A stretch of DNA of 64,000 nucleotides from Tautonia plasticadhaerens (GTDB lineage Bacteria > Planctomycetota > Planctomycetia > Isosphaerales > Isosphaeraceae), in contig NZ_CP036426.1 in NCBI RefSeq assembly GCF_007752535.1, forward strand, positions 8,556,001 to 8,620,000, given 5' to 3'. Positions 42,850 to 51,156 of this stretch are shown here, piece after piece. Within the stretch, counting starts at the first letter, position 1. Each line of letters starts with the position of its first letter. The position numbers were made by a program, and so were the translations under genes. A model generated the notes under the pieces. It was not told the DNA's origin, searched no databases, and worked only from the letters and a program-made list of their open reading frames with translations.

Positions 42850-45279
42850 TCACTCCGGGAGTGACTTGACCTCGAAGGTGAACCGGACCGACCCTCCCGA
42901 GACCAGCTTGAAGGGCTGGCTCTCGGCCGGCTCGACGCGATACTCGGGGCGGTCAGTGTACATGTGAAATTGGAACGCGGGGTAATTGGGCCGTTGGATC
43001 CCGGCGAACCGGAGTCGGTATTCCTGGCCTGCTTCGGGTGCCAGCACGGCGCGGAGGCGACCGTCCGGACCCGTCGAGGGACGATCGCCGTAGAAGGTGG
43101 AGGGTCTGAGTTCCCGGAGATCGTCCGGGTTGTCTGTTGGCACGAGCCAGAAAAGGGCGTCCGGCAATGGCTCGCCGGTTGTGGCATCGGTCGCCTCGAT
43201 TAACACCTCAAATCCCTCATTCAACCGCAACTCATAAGACGATTCATCGGGTCCTGAGGGAATGCTGAAGTCCCGCTGGTAGGTTCGGATGTAAGGCGAA
43301 TCGAAGCTGGGAGGATCTGCGACGATCCCCGTGTGCTCCTCTGGCGGCACGGCGAGCAACAGGGTCCCCTCGGCGTCGGTCTGGCCCCCGGAGAACGTGC
43401 CCGTGGCCAGTCCCGGCAGCATGAGGCTCACCCGGGCCTCCGGGATCGGCTCGCCGGTATCGTCGCCGACGACGCGGACCAGCACCTTCCGGGGCGTATG
43501 CAGGGTCAGTTCGAGGTCGCCTGTGTAGACCTCATGTTCCCCTCGGCCGTTCGATCGCCTCGGTGTGGGATGGCGTTCGATGGGCTTGTCGGTCGTCGCC
43601 GCATAGAGTGCAATCCCGTAATGTTCGAACTGCGGATCTTTGACCCAGAGCCGGCAGCAGGCTTCCGAGGGGAGCCCTCCGATCTGGAATCGCCCGTCGG
43701 GCCCGGTCGTGGCCCGGCCGATCCCCTCAGGTAGTGCCTTCCACACGCCGTTCAGGTTGCGGCTCGTCTCCCTGCCGAGGACATCGAGCAGGTCGGCATC
43801 ATGCACCGACACCTCGATCTCCTCCATGGGTGTACCGATCTCATCCACGACTCGGCCGCTCAGGGAGTCGGCTGGCCGGAACGTCAGGTCGATCGTCACC
43901 GGCTCTCCGAGCGGGAGTCGATCCTGGATGTCGAGCGGGTGGGGCGGATCGATCGCGTACATCGACTGCTGAGGGCTCCACGAGAGGCCGTAACCCGGGC
44001 AGGTTGCCACGATCTCGAACCTCGTCGAGGGCGAGACTTCCGGTTCCCTTGCCGGTTCGGGGAACTGCTCGACGGGAACAGGAACATCCTCGAATCGGTA
44101 TGCACCTGTTTGATCGGTGATCGTCCGAGAGAGCACCTTGAACTCCTCGCCCCAGAACATCATGAGGACGGTCGCCCCGGCGACCGGCCGCCCGGCGGTG
44201 TCGATGGCTGTTCCAATGGCGGTCACCGGGATCGACTCGGGGACGGGGGGAGATTGCCAGTCTCTGGCCGCGTCCGGGTCCTTGACCGGGGAAAGCGTGG
44301 ACCATTCGTCATCGGGTGCCAGGTAGTCATCAACCCGAGGCAGTTGCACCGATTTTACGTTCGGCGACCCAGTCGAGGGACGTCGAGGAACGCCGCCCAC
44401 AGAAGCCCTGTCATCCTGGGGAACCATCGTCCCGACTCCGACCGCCGCCGCGCCGAGCAGCAGCAGGCCCGAGGTGACCGAGGCGATCCGATGCGTGCTC
44501 ATCATCGTCAGTGCTCCTGCGACGAGGGACGGTCCCCAGGCCGGGGACGAGGCGGCGGCGGACTCCAGCGCCGACCGCACCGAACGCTCCAGCAGCGGCC
44601 TCGGGACGGCTGCCGGGGCGAACTTCGGCCCGAACAGCGGGGCGACCGAGCCGACTGTCCCCGGGGCGACTCCCCTCAGCAGCAGGCGGCGGCGGAGGCG
44701 GTCCCGGGCCCGGGATTGTCGGCTCTTGACGGTGCCGATCGGCCAGCCGAGCCGATGGGCGGCCTCCTCGTGAGTCAGGCCCTCCAGGTCGCAGAGGACC
44801 ACGACGGATCGGTCCCGGTCGGGCAGGCGGCCGACCTCCTCCAGGAGCATCGGGCCGAGGTCGTCCGGCCCCCGATCGGGCGGGACGACCAGGGAGGCCC
44901 GTTCGGCATAGCGGCGCTCGAACACCCGACGACGGGAGGCTTCGGACCGGGTGCCCGACGCCACCCGGAGGGCGACCTGCAGCAGCCAGGGGCCCAGCGA
45001 GTCTCGGACCCAGAGGGACCGGGCCCGGGTGGCCAGCAGGCAGAAGACGCGCTGGAAGGCGTCCTCGGCGTCGTTCGGGTCGGGGAGCCGGGCCCGGCAG
45101 GCCCGCAGGACCATCGGCCCGTGCCGCCCCACCAGGCAGGAGAAGGCGGCCTCGGCCCCCGGCTCCCCCCTCCGAGCGGCCCGCTCCAGCAGTTCCCGGT
45201 CCGACAGCCCGGCGAGGCTCCCGGACTCGAACACGTCTCGGAGGGCCCTCAGGACCCGCCCGTCTCGGTCGATCGCCAA
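42850..45279 (-). CDS. ECF sigma factor fused to a transmembrane helix and carboxypeptidase-regulatory-like domains
   Basis: The 809-residue protein begins at TTG (45279), with GGGGAGG upstream. Residues 45-110 are sigma region 2 (LVGRHGPMVLRACRARLPDPNDAEDAFQRVF; key DAEDAFQ) and 145-200 region 4 (RSVVVLCDLEGLTHEEAAHR, GWPIGTVKSRQSRARDRL). A transmembrane helix lies at about 265-285. The 500-residue extracytoplasmic part has several beta-sandwich modules of the carboxypeptidase-regulatory-like type (TAIGTAIDTAGRPVAGATV, LSGRVVDEIGTPMEEIEVSV, LVRVVGDDTGEPIPEARVSL, LIEATDATTGEPLPDALF). Sensor and sigma factor are thus one polypeptide, so release would need proteolysis or conformational change. 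The outer part is less GC-rich than the sigma part. Confidence 0.9.
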   Translation of the reverse strand: MAIDRDGRVLRALRDVFESGSLAGLSDRELLERAARRGEPGAEAAFSCLVGRHGPMVLRACRARLPDPNDAEDAFQRVFCLLATRARSLWVRDSLGPWLLQVALRVASGTRSEASRRRVFERRYAERASLVVPPDRGPDDLGPMLLEEVGRLPDRDRSVVVLCDLEGLTHEEAAHRLGWPIGTVKSRQSRARDRLRRRLLLRGVAPGTVGSVAPLFGPKFAPAAVPRPLLERSVRSALESAAASSPAWGPSLVAGALTMMSTHRIASVTSGLLLLGAAAVGVGTMVPQDDRASVGGVPRRPSTGSPNVKSVQLPRVDDYLAPDDEWSTLSPVKDPDAARDWQSPPVPESIPVTAIGTAIDTAGRPVAGATVLMMFWGEEFKVLSRTITDQTGAYRFEDVPVPVEQFPEPAREPEVSPSTRFEIVATCPGYGLSWSPQQSMYAIDPPHPLDIQDRLPLGEPVTIDLTFRPADSLSGRVVDEIGTPMEEIEVSVHDADLLDVLGRETSRNLNGVWKALPEGIGRATTGPDGRFQIGGLPSEACCRLWVKDPQFEHYGIALYAATTDKPIERHPTPRRSNGRGEHEVYTGDLELTLHTPRKVLVRVVGDDTGEPIPEARVSLMLPGLATGTFSGGQTDAEGTLLLAVPPEEHTGIVADPPSFDSPYIRTYQRDFSIPSGPDESSYELRLNEGFEVLIEATDATTGEPLPDALFWLVPTDNPDDLRELRPSTFYGDRPSTGPDGRLRAVLAPEAGQEYRLRFAGIQRPNYPAFQFHMYTDRPEYRVEPAESQPFKLVSGGSVRFTFEVKSLPE

Positions 45280-45803
45280 CGGCCCGGCCTCCCCACCCCG
45301 ATCCGGTCGCCTCCCCCCTCCCGAGGATTCGAGTGTAATGCGACGGGCCGGGGCATCGGTTCCGAAGTTCTCCCCGGTCTCCCGTCGAGAGCGGATCGCA
45401 TCGGGGGCGGGCGGCGGCCCCGTCCCTCATGCGGCATCCCCCCTCGGCCCTCGGCCGGCCACCCGCGCCCGGCAACCTTGAGGATCGGGACGCCGCCCAG
45501 CCGGGGGACCATCTCCCCGGATCGACCGCCCGGGCACGGAACCGGGCACGATCCCGCGCCGTCGATTCCCTTAAGTTTGCGGGATAAATTGCCGAAGGAG
45601 TTGCCCCGTAGAAACTTGCGTTGACTCTCTCCCGGCTCCCGGGTAGAGTCCGCCCCTCGAAGCCCGCCGCGCCCGGGGTGCGGATCGGGCCGGGACGGGG
45701 CGACCCCGCAGGGGCTCCGATCCTCGCCCCGAAGCAGGGGCGGCGGCCGGATCATCCAGGGGATCGCCGGGCAAGGCGAGCGATCGCACGGAAGGAGCGA
45801 GCC
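45280..45803. other. Divergent intergenic region with a strong promoter
   Basis: No gene is seen. The central part (45570-45625) is A/T-richer. It carries the promoter at 45621-45649 for the downstream surface-protein gene; its leader would be about 150 nt and C/G-rich. The sigma-fusion promoter could not be recognised. Confidence 0.5.
45621..45649 (+). promoter_or_regulatory. Near-consensus sigma70 promoter
   Basis: TTGACT (45621-45626), exactly 17-bp spacer, TAGAGT (45644-45649). The best promoter match in the window; it serves the LE-motif surface protein at 45804. Confidence 0.6.
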
Positions 45804-46358
45804 ATGCGACGATCGAAGTCGGTCCGGCCGCAGGTCGAAGGGCTGGAGTCCCTGGTCTTCCTCTCGGGCGTCGCCAACCCGGCGCTGGCCGAGCGGATCG
45901 CGGCGGCGAGGCAGGCGGCGGCGCTGGGGGCGGCCCGGCCGGGCGCCGACCTGACCAGTCCGGATCTCTCCGGATCGGCGCGGGGCACCTACCGGCTCGA
46001 CCTGGCCGCCGACGGCTCCAGCGGCACGTTCCAGGTCCAGGGGATCGGCCAGATCCGGGGGCTCGGCCCGGCCCGGGTGTCGGCGACCTACACCGCCAGC
46101 CAGTCGAGTTCGCCGGACACCATGGCCGTGACCCTGACGTCCCGTCACGGCTCCTTGACGCTCCTGGTCGCCCGATCGGCCGGCACGCCCGACCCCGACG
46201 CCTCGACCGCCCGGTTCCGCTACCAGGTCACCTCCGGCACCGGTTCCCTCTCCCAGGCGGACGGCACCGGCATCCTCGACATGACGCTGCGGCCCCAGGC
46301 CCGCACCCTCGGGACCACCGGCCAGATGAGCCTCTCCATCAGCCCCGACCCCGCCTGA
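45804..46358 (+). CDS. Planctomycete surface-type protein with LE-x-L-x-FLS leader
   Basis: The ATG at 45804 follows GGAAGGAGCGA. The 184-residue protein starts MRRSKSVRPQVEGLESLVFLSG, a variant of the planctomycete N-terminal signature (basic residues, then LE-x-R-x-L-L-S). After an Ala-rich helix (24-50) come about 120 residues of beta-strand pattern with Thr/Ser (LAADGSSGTFQVQGIGQIRG, VTLTSRHGSLTLLV). No enzymatic motif. Likely exported and surface-located; function unknown. It has its own good promoter and stands divergent from the sigma-fusion gene. Confidence 0.75.
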   Translation: MRRSKSVRPQVEGLESLVFLSGVANPALAERIAAARQAAALGAARPGADLTSPDLSGSARGTYRLDLAADGSSGTFQVQGIGQIRGLGPARVSATYTASQSSSPDTMAVTLTSRHGSLTLLVARSAGTPDPDASTARFRYQVTSGTGSLSQADGTGILDMTLRPQARTLGTTGQMSLSISPDPA

Positions 46359-46844
46359 GCCTCGCCCCTCCTTCGACCCTGCCGGGATGCTGCCCCCAAC
46401 GCTGGCCGATCGTCCTCCGTCGGCCAGCCTCGGGGCCCGGACCGAGGTGAGGAGGCCCCGGCGAGGGCCCCTCCTCATCCCCTCAATCTCATCCCCGATG
46501 CCCGTCGGCATCGGGGATGGGCCGAACCGCCCTCACTGCAATCCCCGATCGGGAGAGGTCGGCCCTCGTCGCGCGCCATCTCGGGCAGTCCCGAAGATCG
46601 GGCGATTGGCACGAGACTTGAACCCCATCGCTCCTGCGACCTTTGAGGCGTTCCCTCGGGGATGGCCCGGGAATTCAAGTGCGAGCGGCCGAGCCGCTTC
46701 TACAATACACCTGGATCGCGACGCCCGAACGCTGGGACGTGCCGGATTGGGCGGATCACCTCCCGATACGCGCGGCTCTGACCGGCTCGGGCCCTCTCCC
46801 TCGAATCCACACAGTTCACCGAGACAGAGAAAGTGAGGACCGCC
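46359..46844. other. Intergenic region before the GYxP-repeat protein
   Basis: No credible gene: the open frames here are Pro/Arg/Ser-rich without ribosome binding sites. It contains a perfect 13-bp hairpin (46490-46519) and a TACAAT at 46701-46706 that could be a -10 box, though without a spaced -35. Confidence 0.45.
46490..46519. repeat. Perfect 13-bp hairpin
   Basis: CATCCCCGATGCC (46490-46502), loop CGTC, GGCATCGGGGATG (46507-46519). No T tract follows. It may act as a transcription terminator after the surface-protein gene or as a repeat element. Confidence 0.5.
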
Positions 46845-47351
46845 ATGAAATCGCCGCTCCGCACTGCGATTCACGGCGCCTTCGCCTCGATCGCCCTGGG
46901 ACTGGCGTCCCTGCCCTCGACGGCGTTCGCCCAGCAGGGCTGGGCCGGATACGGCCCGGCGCAAGTTGCATCCCCACCCACGGTTTATTACACGAATCCC
47001 GCCCCGGGGTACTCCTGGCAGGGGTACACGCCGGGCTCGGCCTGGGGCGGACCGGCCTATGCGCCCTCGGGCCCGGTCGTGGCGACCGTGCCCGCCCGTC
47101 CGGTGACCGTCCCGGGGGCCGGCTGGAGCGGCTACAACCCCGCCGCCTCCTGGACCGGATACGCCCCGGCCTCGGCCTGGTCCGGCTACACGCCGGGTTA
47201 CATCTCGGCCGTCCCCCGGTCGGAGTTGCCGCGCTATGATCGGCGGCTCGCCGGATGGGGATGGACGGGCAACGGGAATTACCGAGAACCCGGCACCGGC
47301 CGGCCGACCCCGATGCTCAGGCCCTGGCTCCCCGGGGCCGCGGGGAGCTGA
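46845..47351 (+). CDS. Secreted GYxP-repeat protein
   Basis: The ATG at 46845 is preceded by GTGAGGA; a GTG at 46833 is an alternative start. The 168-residue protein has a signal peptide (about 1-31, ending FAQQ). The mature part is built from short repeats rich in Gly, Tyr, Trp, Pro and Ser, such as GYTPGSAWGG, GYNPAASWTGYAPASAW and SGYTPGYI. Such sequences are typical of structural or matrix proteins. No known domain. Composition and repeat pattern are the only evidence for function. Confidence 0.7.
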   Translation: MKSPLRTAIHGAFASIALGLASLPSTAFAQQGWAGYGPAQVASPPTVYYTNPAPGYSWQGYTPGSAWGGPAYAPSGPVVATVPARPVTVPGAGWSGYNPAASWTGYAPASAWSGYTPGYISAVPRSELPRYDRRLAGWGWTGNGNYREPGTGRPTPMLRPWLPGAAGS

Positions 47352-47390
47352 TCCCCGCCGAGGCCCCGAACGGACGATCCCATCGGATCC

Positions 47391-47419
47391 GGCCCCTTCC
47401 CCGGCCCGGGGAAGGGGCC
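47391..47419. terminator. Long GC hairpin between convergent genes
   Basis: GGCCCCTTCCCCGG (47391-47404) and CCGGGGAAGGGGCC (47406-47419) form a nearly perfect palindrome with one central base. It lies between convergent genes and probably ends transcription from both sides, although a U tract is absent. Confidence 0.5.
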
Positions 47420-47432
47420 ATCGCTCGGGATC

Positions 47433-48053
47433 TCACTGGAAGGCCGTCGCGCCGGGGCTCGGCCCATCGAGGTCGATCGATCGTCGGACCGCACCCCGGT
47501 CGTCGAAGAGGCCCAGCGCGGGCGTCCCGTCCGGCCGGACGGCCAGGGCGGCCCGGAGCACCTGCTCGCCGCCGTAGAGGTTGATGCCGGCCGAGCCGTC
47601 GGGGCCCGAGTCGAGCGACAGGAGCAGGGTCCCCTCGGGATCGAACAGGCCGAAGCCCGGCGAGCCGTCGGGACGGACGGTCATCGCGGCCTGGAGCGTA
47701 CCCTGCTCGTCGTGCAGGTTCACCCCGGGGGCGCCGTCGGTCCCCATGTCGAGCGACAGACGGACCTGGCCCCGCTCGTCGAACAGGCCGAATCCCGGGG
47801 TCCCGTCCGGCCGGATCGCCAGGGCCGCCCTCATCCGGCCCTCGCCGTCCCGGAGCACGAAGTGCTCGGCCTCGATGGTCGTCCCCAGCTCTTCGGCCAC
47901 GTTCGCCCCGCAGGCGACCAGCACCAGGGCGCCGAGCACCGCCGACGCCCCGGCCCATCGCCAATGCCGGCACTCGCGGCCCATCACCCGGTTGGCCTGC
48001 TCCAGCGCCTCGACCCGTTGCAGCATCGCCTCGAACTCGGGACGTTCCTTCAT
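47433..48053 (-). CDS. Membrane-anchored beta-repeat protein
   Basis: The 206-residue protein has an N-terminal coiled coil (about 1-30), one hydrophobic segment (about 32-50, WAGASAVLGALVLVACG), and then about 145 residues of tandem repeats of roughly 22 residues. The recurring pattern is RPDGTPGFGLFDERGQVRLSL, alternating with DGAPGVNLHDEQGTLQAAMT. Each unit reads as two beta strands around a DG-x-PG turn. The repeat part is probably outside the membrane. The likely fold is a beta-solenoid or propeller; function unknown. Its upstream region is unusually A/T-rich. Confidence 0.78.
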   Translation of the reverse strand: MKERPEFEAMLQRVEALEQANRVMGRECRHWRWAGASAVLGALVLVACGANVAEELGTTIEAEHFVLRDGEGRMRAALAIRPDGTPGFGLFDERGQVRLSLDMGTDGAPGVNLHDEQGTLQAAMTVRPDGSPGFGLFDPEGTLLLSLDSGPDGSAGINLYGGEQVLRAALAVRPDGTPALGLFDDRGAVRRSIDLDGPSPGATAFQ

Positions 48054-48278
48054 CGGTCGTTCCTCGACAGGTGCATCGCCTCGCAGATCCGGTCAACTGA
48101 CCCCGAGGCTCGCCCCGGAACGCGACTGGCGTGCCGTCGCGTTGATCGATCGATGTGTTTGTCTTAACCCATTTTTGATTAAGACTTTAGGGTTTTCATT
48201 CGGTGAGGGCGTGGCGTCGCATTGATTTGATCGAATGCATCGAATTGGGCACCGGTGCCCAAGAATCGGGCGGAGGCG
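48054..48278. promoter_or_regulatory. A/T-rich intergenic region with nested inverted repeats
   Basis: The core (about 48145-48250) is strikingly A/T-rich for this genome. It holds an inverted repeat GTCTTAA (48161-48167) / TTAAGAC (48179-48185), and AACCC / GGGTT just at its edges. A perfect 18-bp palindrome TTGGGCACC-GGTGCCCAA lies at 48245-48262. This is presumably the control region of the beta-repeat protein to the left, plus the transcription end of the gene to the right. Confidence 0.45.
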
Positions 48279-49436
48279 TCATTCCGAAGGGACGCCGGGG
48301 ATCGTCGGCCGGGGCCGACGGGCCTTCGGTAGCGAGACGATCAGGCCGAGCCCCCCGAGCCGGCCGCCGTCGACCCGGACGAGGACGCCCACCACCCGAC
48401 CCCCCTGCCCCGAGACCAGTTCCGGCCGGCCCCCCTCGGCGCTGCCGAGCCAGTCGGAGTCGTAGAAGTCCCCCAGGTCGAGGTGGTCCCCCTCGTCCTG
48501 GGCGAAGACGACCTGGACGCCGTCGAACCACATCCCGGCCCGGGTCCGGATCGCGGCGACGGCGTCCCCCGGCCCGGCGACGACGCGGTCGGTCAGCGGC
48601 ACGTCCGCCGGGCCGAACGCCCGGCCGTCGACCAGTTCGTTGCCGACCCGGTAGATCGGGCGGAGGCGGGCGATCCCCTCCCGGGCCTCCCGGTCGAGGT
48701 AACCGACCCGGAAGCCGACCAGCACGCCCCCCTCGGGGGCGAGGTCCCGGGAGACGTCGTACCCACGGAGCCGGTCGGGCAGCTCGAGCAGGCCTTCGGG
48801 CAAGGCGACCGGGTCCTCGAAGCCGGTCTTCCCCTCCCCCGGTTCCCCGTCGGCGAGGATCCCCAGCGCCGAGACCCATCGGTCGCCGGCGCGGCCGACC
48901 AGGCCGACGACCGGACGGCCCCGGGCCGAGACCCAGCCCGGGCCCCCCCCGGTCTCGTCCCCCACCCAGCCGGAGGACCGGGCGGTGGCCACGTCGAGCG
49001 TCCGGGCCTCCCCCTCGCCCCGGACCTCCATGAATAGGAACTCGAAGCCGTTGAGCAGCAAGCCCGTCCGGGTCTTGACCGCGCCGACCGCCTCCCCCGG
49101 CCCGGCCATCACCAGCTCGGTCAGCGGCACGTCGGCGCCGATCCCCGGGCCGTATTCCAGGCGGTCCTCGACCCGGTAGATCGGCCGGATCCGGCCGATG
49201 AGCTTCCCGCCCAGGAAGTCGACGTGGCCGACCAGCGCGCCGACGAGCAGGCCCCCTGCCGGGGCGAGGTCCCGGAACCGGTCCCGCTGGTCCCGGCCGA
49301 TCCCATCGGGCAACTCGACGAGGCCCTCGGCCGATTCGACGCCGCCCGGCCCCGCCCCCCGGGCGGGAAGTCCGCCCGAGACCGACACCGACACCAGCAC
49401 CACCCCGATCGAACGGGCGATCCACTCGATCCGCAT
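48279..49436 (-). CDS. Secreted protein with two about-130-residue repeats
   Basis: The 385-residue protein has a signal peptide (about 1-28, ending ARGA). It then carries two homologous domains at about residues 55-195 and 220-370. Each shows GGLLVGxxVGxx, IRPIYRV, ADVPLT, AGPGxAVxAxxTRxGxxxxGxxxxF, and a GGRVVGVLVRVDG-type end. The periodic Gly-rich strands suggest a beta-prism or lectin-like fold, possibly jacalin-like, but this is inference. No catalytic residues seen. The start is preceded by CCGGAGG. It is probably extracellular and carbohydrate-associated if the lectin guess is right. Confidence 0.72.
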   Translation of the reverse strand: MRIEWIARSIGVVLVSVSVSGGLPARGAGPGGVESAEGLVELPDGIGRDQRDRFRDLAPAGGLLVGALVGHVDFLGGKLIGRIRPIYRVEDRLEYGPGIGADVPLTELVMAGPGEAVGAVKTRTGLLLNGFEFLFMEVRGEGEARTLDVATARSSGWVGDETGGGPGWVSARGRPVVGLVGRAGDRWVSALGILADGEPGEGKTGFEDPVALPEGLLELPDRLRGYDVSRDLAPEGGVLVGFRVGYLDREAREGIARLRPIYRVGNELVDGRAFGPADVPLTDRVVAGPGDAVAAIRTRAGMWFDGVQVVFAQDEGDHLDLGDFYDSDWLGSAEGGRPELVSGQGGRVVGVLVRVDGGRLGGLGLIVSLPKARRPRPTIPGVPSE

Positions 49437-49576
49437 CGCCAGGGCCTCCGGGAGATCCGGGGTCGTCGACCGGCCTCGGACGGAAGCCGGATCAGGACCA
49501 TTGGATCATGGAGGGACCCATCAGGCAATGTCCGCTCGGGCCGATCGGGGGTGGCGCCGGATTGACCGTCCCCCCG

Positions 49577-51007
49577 TCACGAGAACAGCCCCCGGACCGG
49601 CCGGCCGGTGGCGATCGGGTGGGGGCGGCCGGTGGGGTCGATCAGCTCCAGGCCCGGGGCGACGCCGAACCGCCAGTAGATGGTGGCGGCCAGGTCGGCG
49701 GGGGTGACGGGGTCGGAGGCGGGGTAGGCGCCCAGGCGGTCGCTGGCCCCGAGGACGAAGCCCCCCTTCACGCCGCCGCCGGCCAGGGCGATCGAGTAGC
49801 AGTCGGGCCAGTGGTCGCGGCCGGCGTCGCCGTTGATCCTCGGCGTCCGGCCGAACTCGCCGAGGGCGACGACCAGGGTCGAGTCGAGCAGCCCCCGGGC
49901 GTCGAGGTCCTCGATCAGGGCGGCGAGCGAACGGTCGGCGACCGGCAGGAGGTGGTCCCGGTGCTGGTCGAAGACCTTGAAGTGGGCGTCCCAGTTCTGC
50001 CCCTGCTGCCGGAAGTCATAGACGTTGACGAACGGCACGCCCGCCTCGACCAGTCGTCGGGCCATCAAGAGGTTCTGGCCCCGCATCTGGCGGGAGGCGC
50101 CCAGCTCCGCCCCGTTGCCGCCACCCCCCCCGGAGCCGACGGCGGCCGGCTCGTGGTCATAGCCGTAGCGGTCGCGGACCCTCGGGTCCTCCCGGTCGAT
50201 CCGGAGCGCCTCCCGGACCTCCTTCGAGGCGAGCAGCTGATACGCCCGGTCGTACGAGGCGACCATCGCCCGGGGCTCCCCTCGCAGGCCCGCCGCCGAG
50301 TCGACCGCGTCGAGCAGGGCCCGGCGCCTTCCCCGACGGGCCGGGGGGAGGTCGTCCGGGGTGGCGAGCAGCTCGGCCTTGTAGGACCGGGCATTCGGGT
50401 CGACGCCGACCCGGAACGGGTCGAACGCCGGGCCGAGGAAGCCTCCCCCCTGGCAGGGCACGTCGACCACGTTATGGAAGGCGAACGGCAGGGCCGCATG
50501 GGGCACGGCCAGCCGCTCCCCGCGTCGGACGAAGCTCAAGGCCCCGCCGAAGCTGGGGTAGAATTGCGGCTCGGGGGAGAACAGCTCCCGGTCCCCCTGC
50601 GGGGCTGGCCTCCCGGTGAGCGTCTCCATGGAGGCCGAGTCGTGCAGGCGGTTGCCGTGCGTCATGCTCCGGATCAGGGCGACCTTGTGCATGACGGTCG
50701 CCATCCTCGGCAGGTGCTCGGAGACGAACACCCCGGGGGCGCTGGTGGCGATCGGCTTGAACTCGCCCCGGACTTCGAGCGGGGCCTCGGGCTTCGGGTC
50801 GTAGGTCTCGAAGTGGCTCGGGCCGCCGTAATAGAAGACGACGATGCAGGCCCGGATCGGCGGCGGATCTCCGGGAATCGAGGCGTCCCCTCCCGAGGCC
50901 CTCGACGCCCGGAGCAGTTCCAGGAGCCCGAGCCCCCCGAGTTGCAGCATGCTCCTCCGCGAGACGAGAGGCCCCGGGCATCGTCGTCGGGCGTCCCGTC
51001 GGGCCAT
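49577..51007 (-). CDS. DUF1501 family protein
   Basis: The 476-residue protein has a twin-arginine-type leader (SRRSMLQLGGLGLLELLRA near residues 16-34) and AGGAGG before its ATG. DUF1501 signatures are IVVFYYGGPSHFETYDPKPEA near residue 55-75, EHLPRMATVMHKVALIRSM, PFVNVYDFRQQGQNWDAH, LVVALGEFGRTPRI and GRDHWPDCYSIALAGGGVKGG. The family belongs to the alkaline phosphatase/sulfatase-like superfamily. Partner PSD1 (DUF1553) genes are usually adjacent in planctomycetes but are absent here. Substrate unknown. Confidence 0.95.
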   Translation of the reverse strand: MARRDARRRCPGPLVSRRSMLQLGGLGLLELLRASRASGGDASIPGDPPPIRACIVVFYYGGPSHFETYDPKPEAPLEVRGEFKPIATSAPGVFVSEHLPRMATVMHKVALIRSMTHGNRLHDSASMETLTGRPAPQGDRELFSPEPQFYPSFGGALSFVRRGERLAVPHAALPFAFHNVVDVPCQGGGFLGPAFDPFRVGVDPNARSYKAELLATPDDLPPARRGRRRALLDAVDSAAGLRGEPRAMVASYDRAYQLLASKEVREALRIDREDPRVRDRYGYDHEPAAVGSGGGGGNGAELGASRQMRGQNLLMARRLVEAGVPFVNVYDFRQQGQNWDAHFKVFDQHRDHLLPVADRSLAALIEDLDARGLLDSTLVVALGEFGRTPRINGDAGRDHWPDCYSIALAGGGVKGGFVLGASDRLGAYPASDPVTPADLAATIYWRFGVAPGLELIDPTGRPHPIATGRPVRGLFS

Positions 51008-51156
51008 GTCCGCCTCCTCATCATCGATCTCGCCCCCCGTCGCCGGCCCGGCGACGGGCGATCACGGATCGATGCGGCCAGCGTAATGGCCCCGAACTGT
51101 CCCTGCAACGCAATTATTCAACAATCTCCGGCCGATCTGGAGGCCGGATCGACCCG

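Noticed and set aside
46387-46836. 149-codon plus-strand open frame before the GYxP-repeat gene
   Set aside because: Pro/Arg/Ser-rich, lacks a ribosome binding site and contains the 13-bp hairpin; not treated as a gene.
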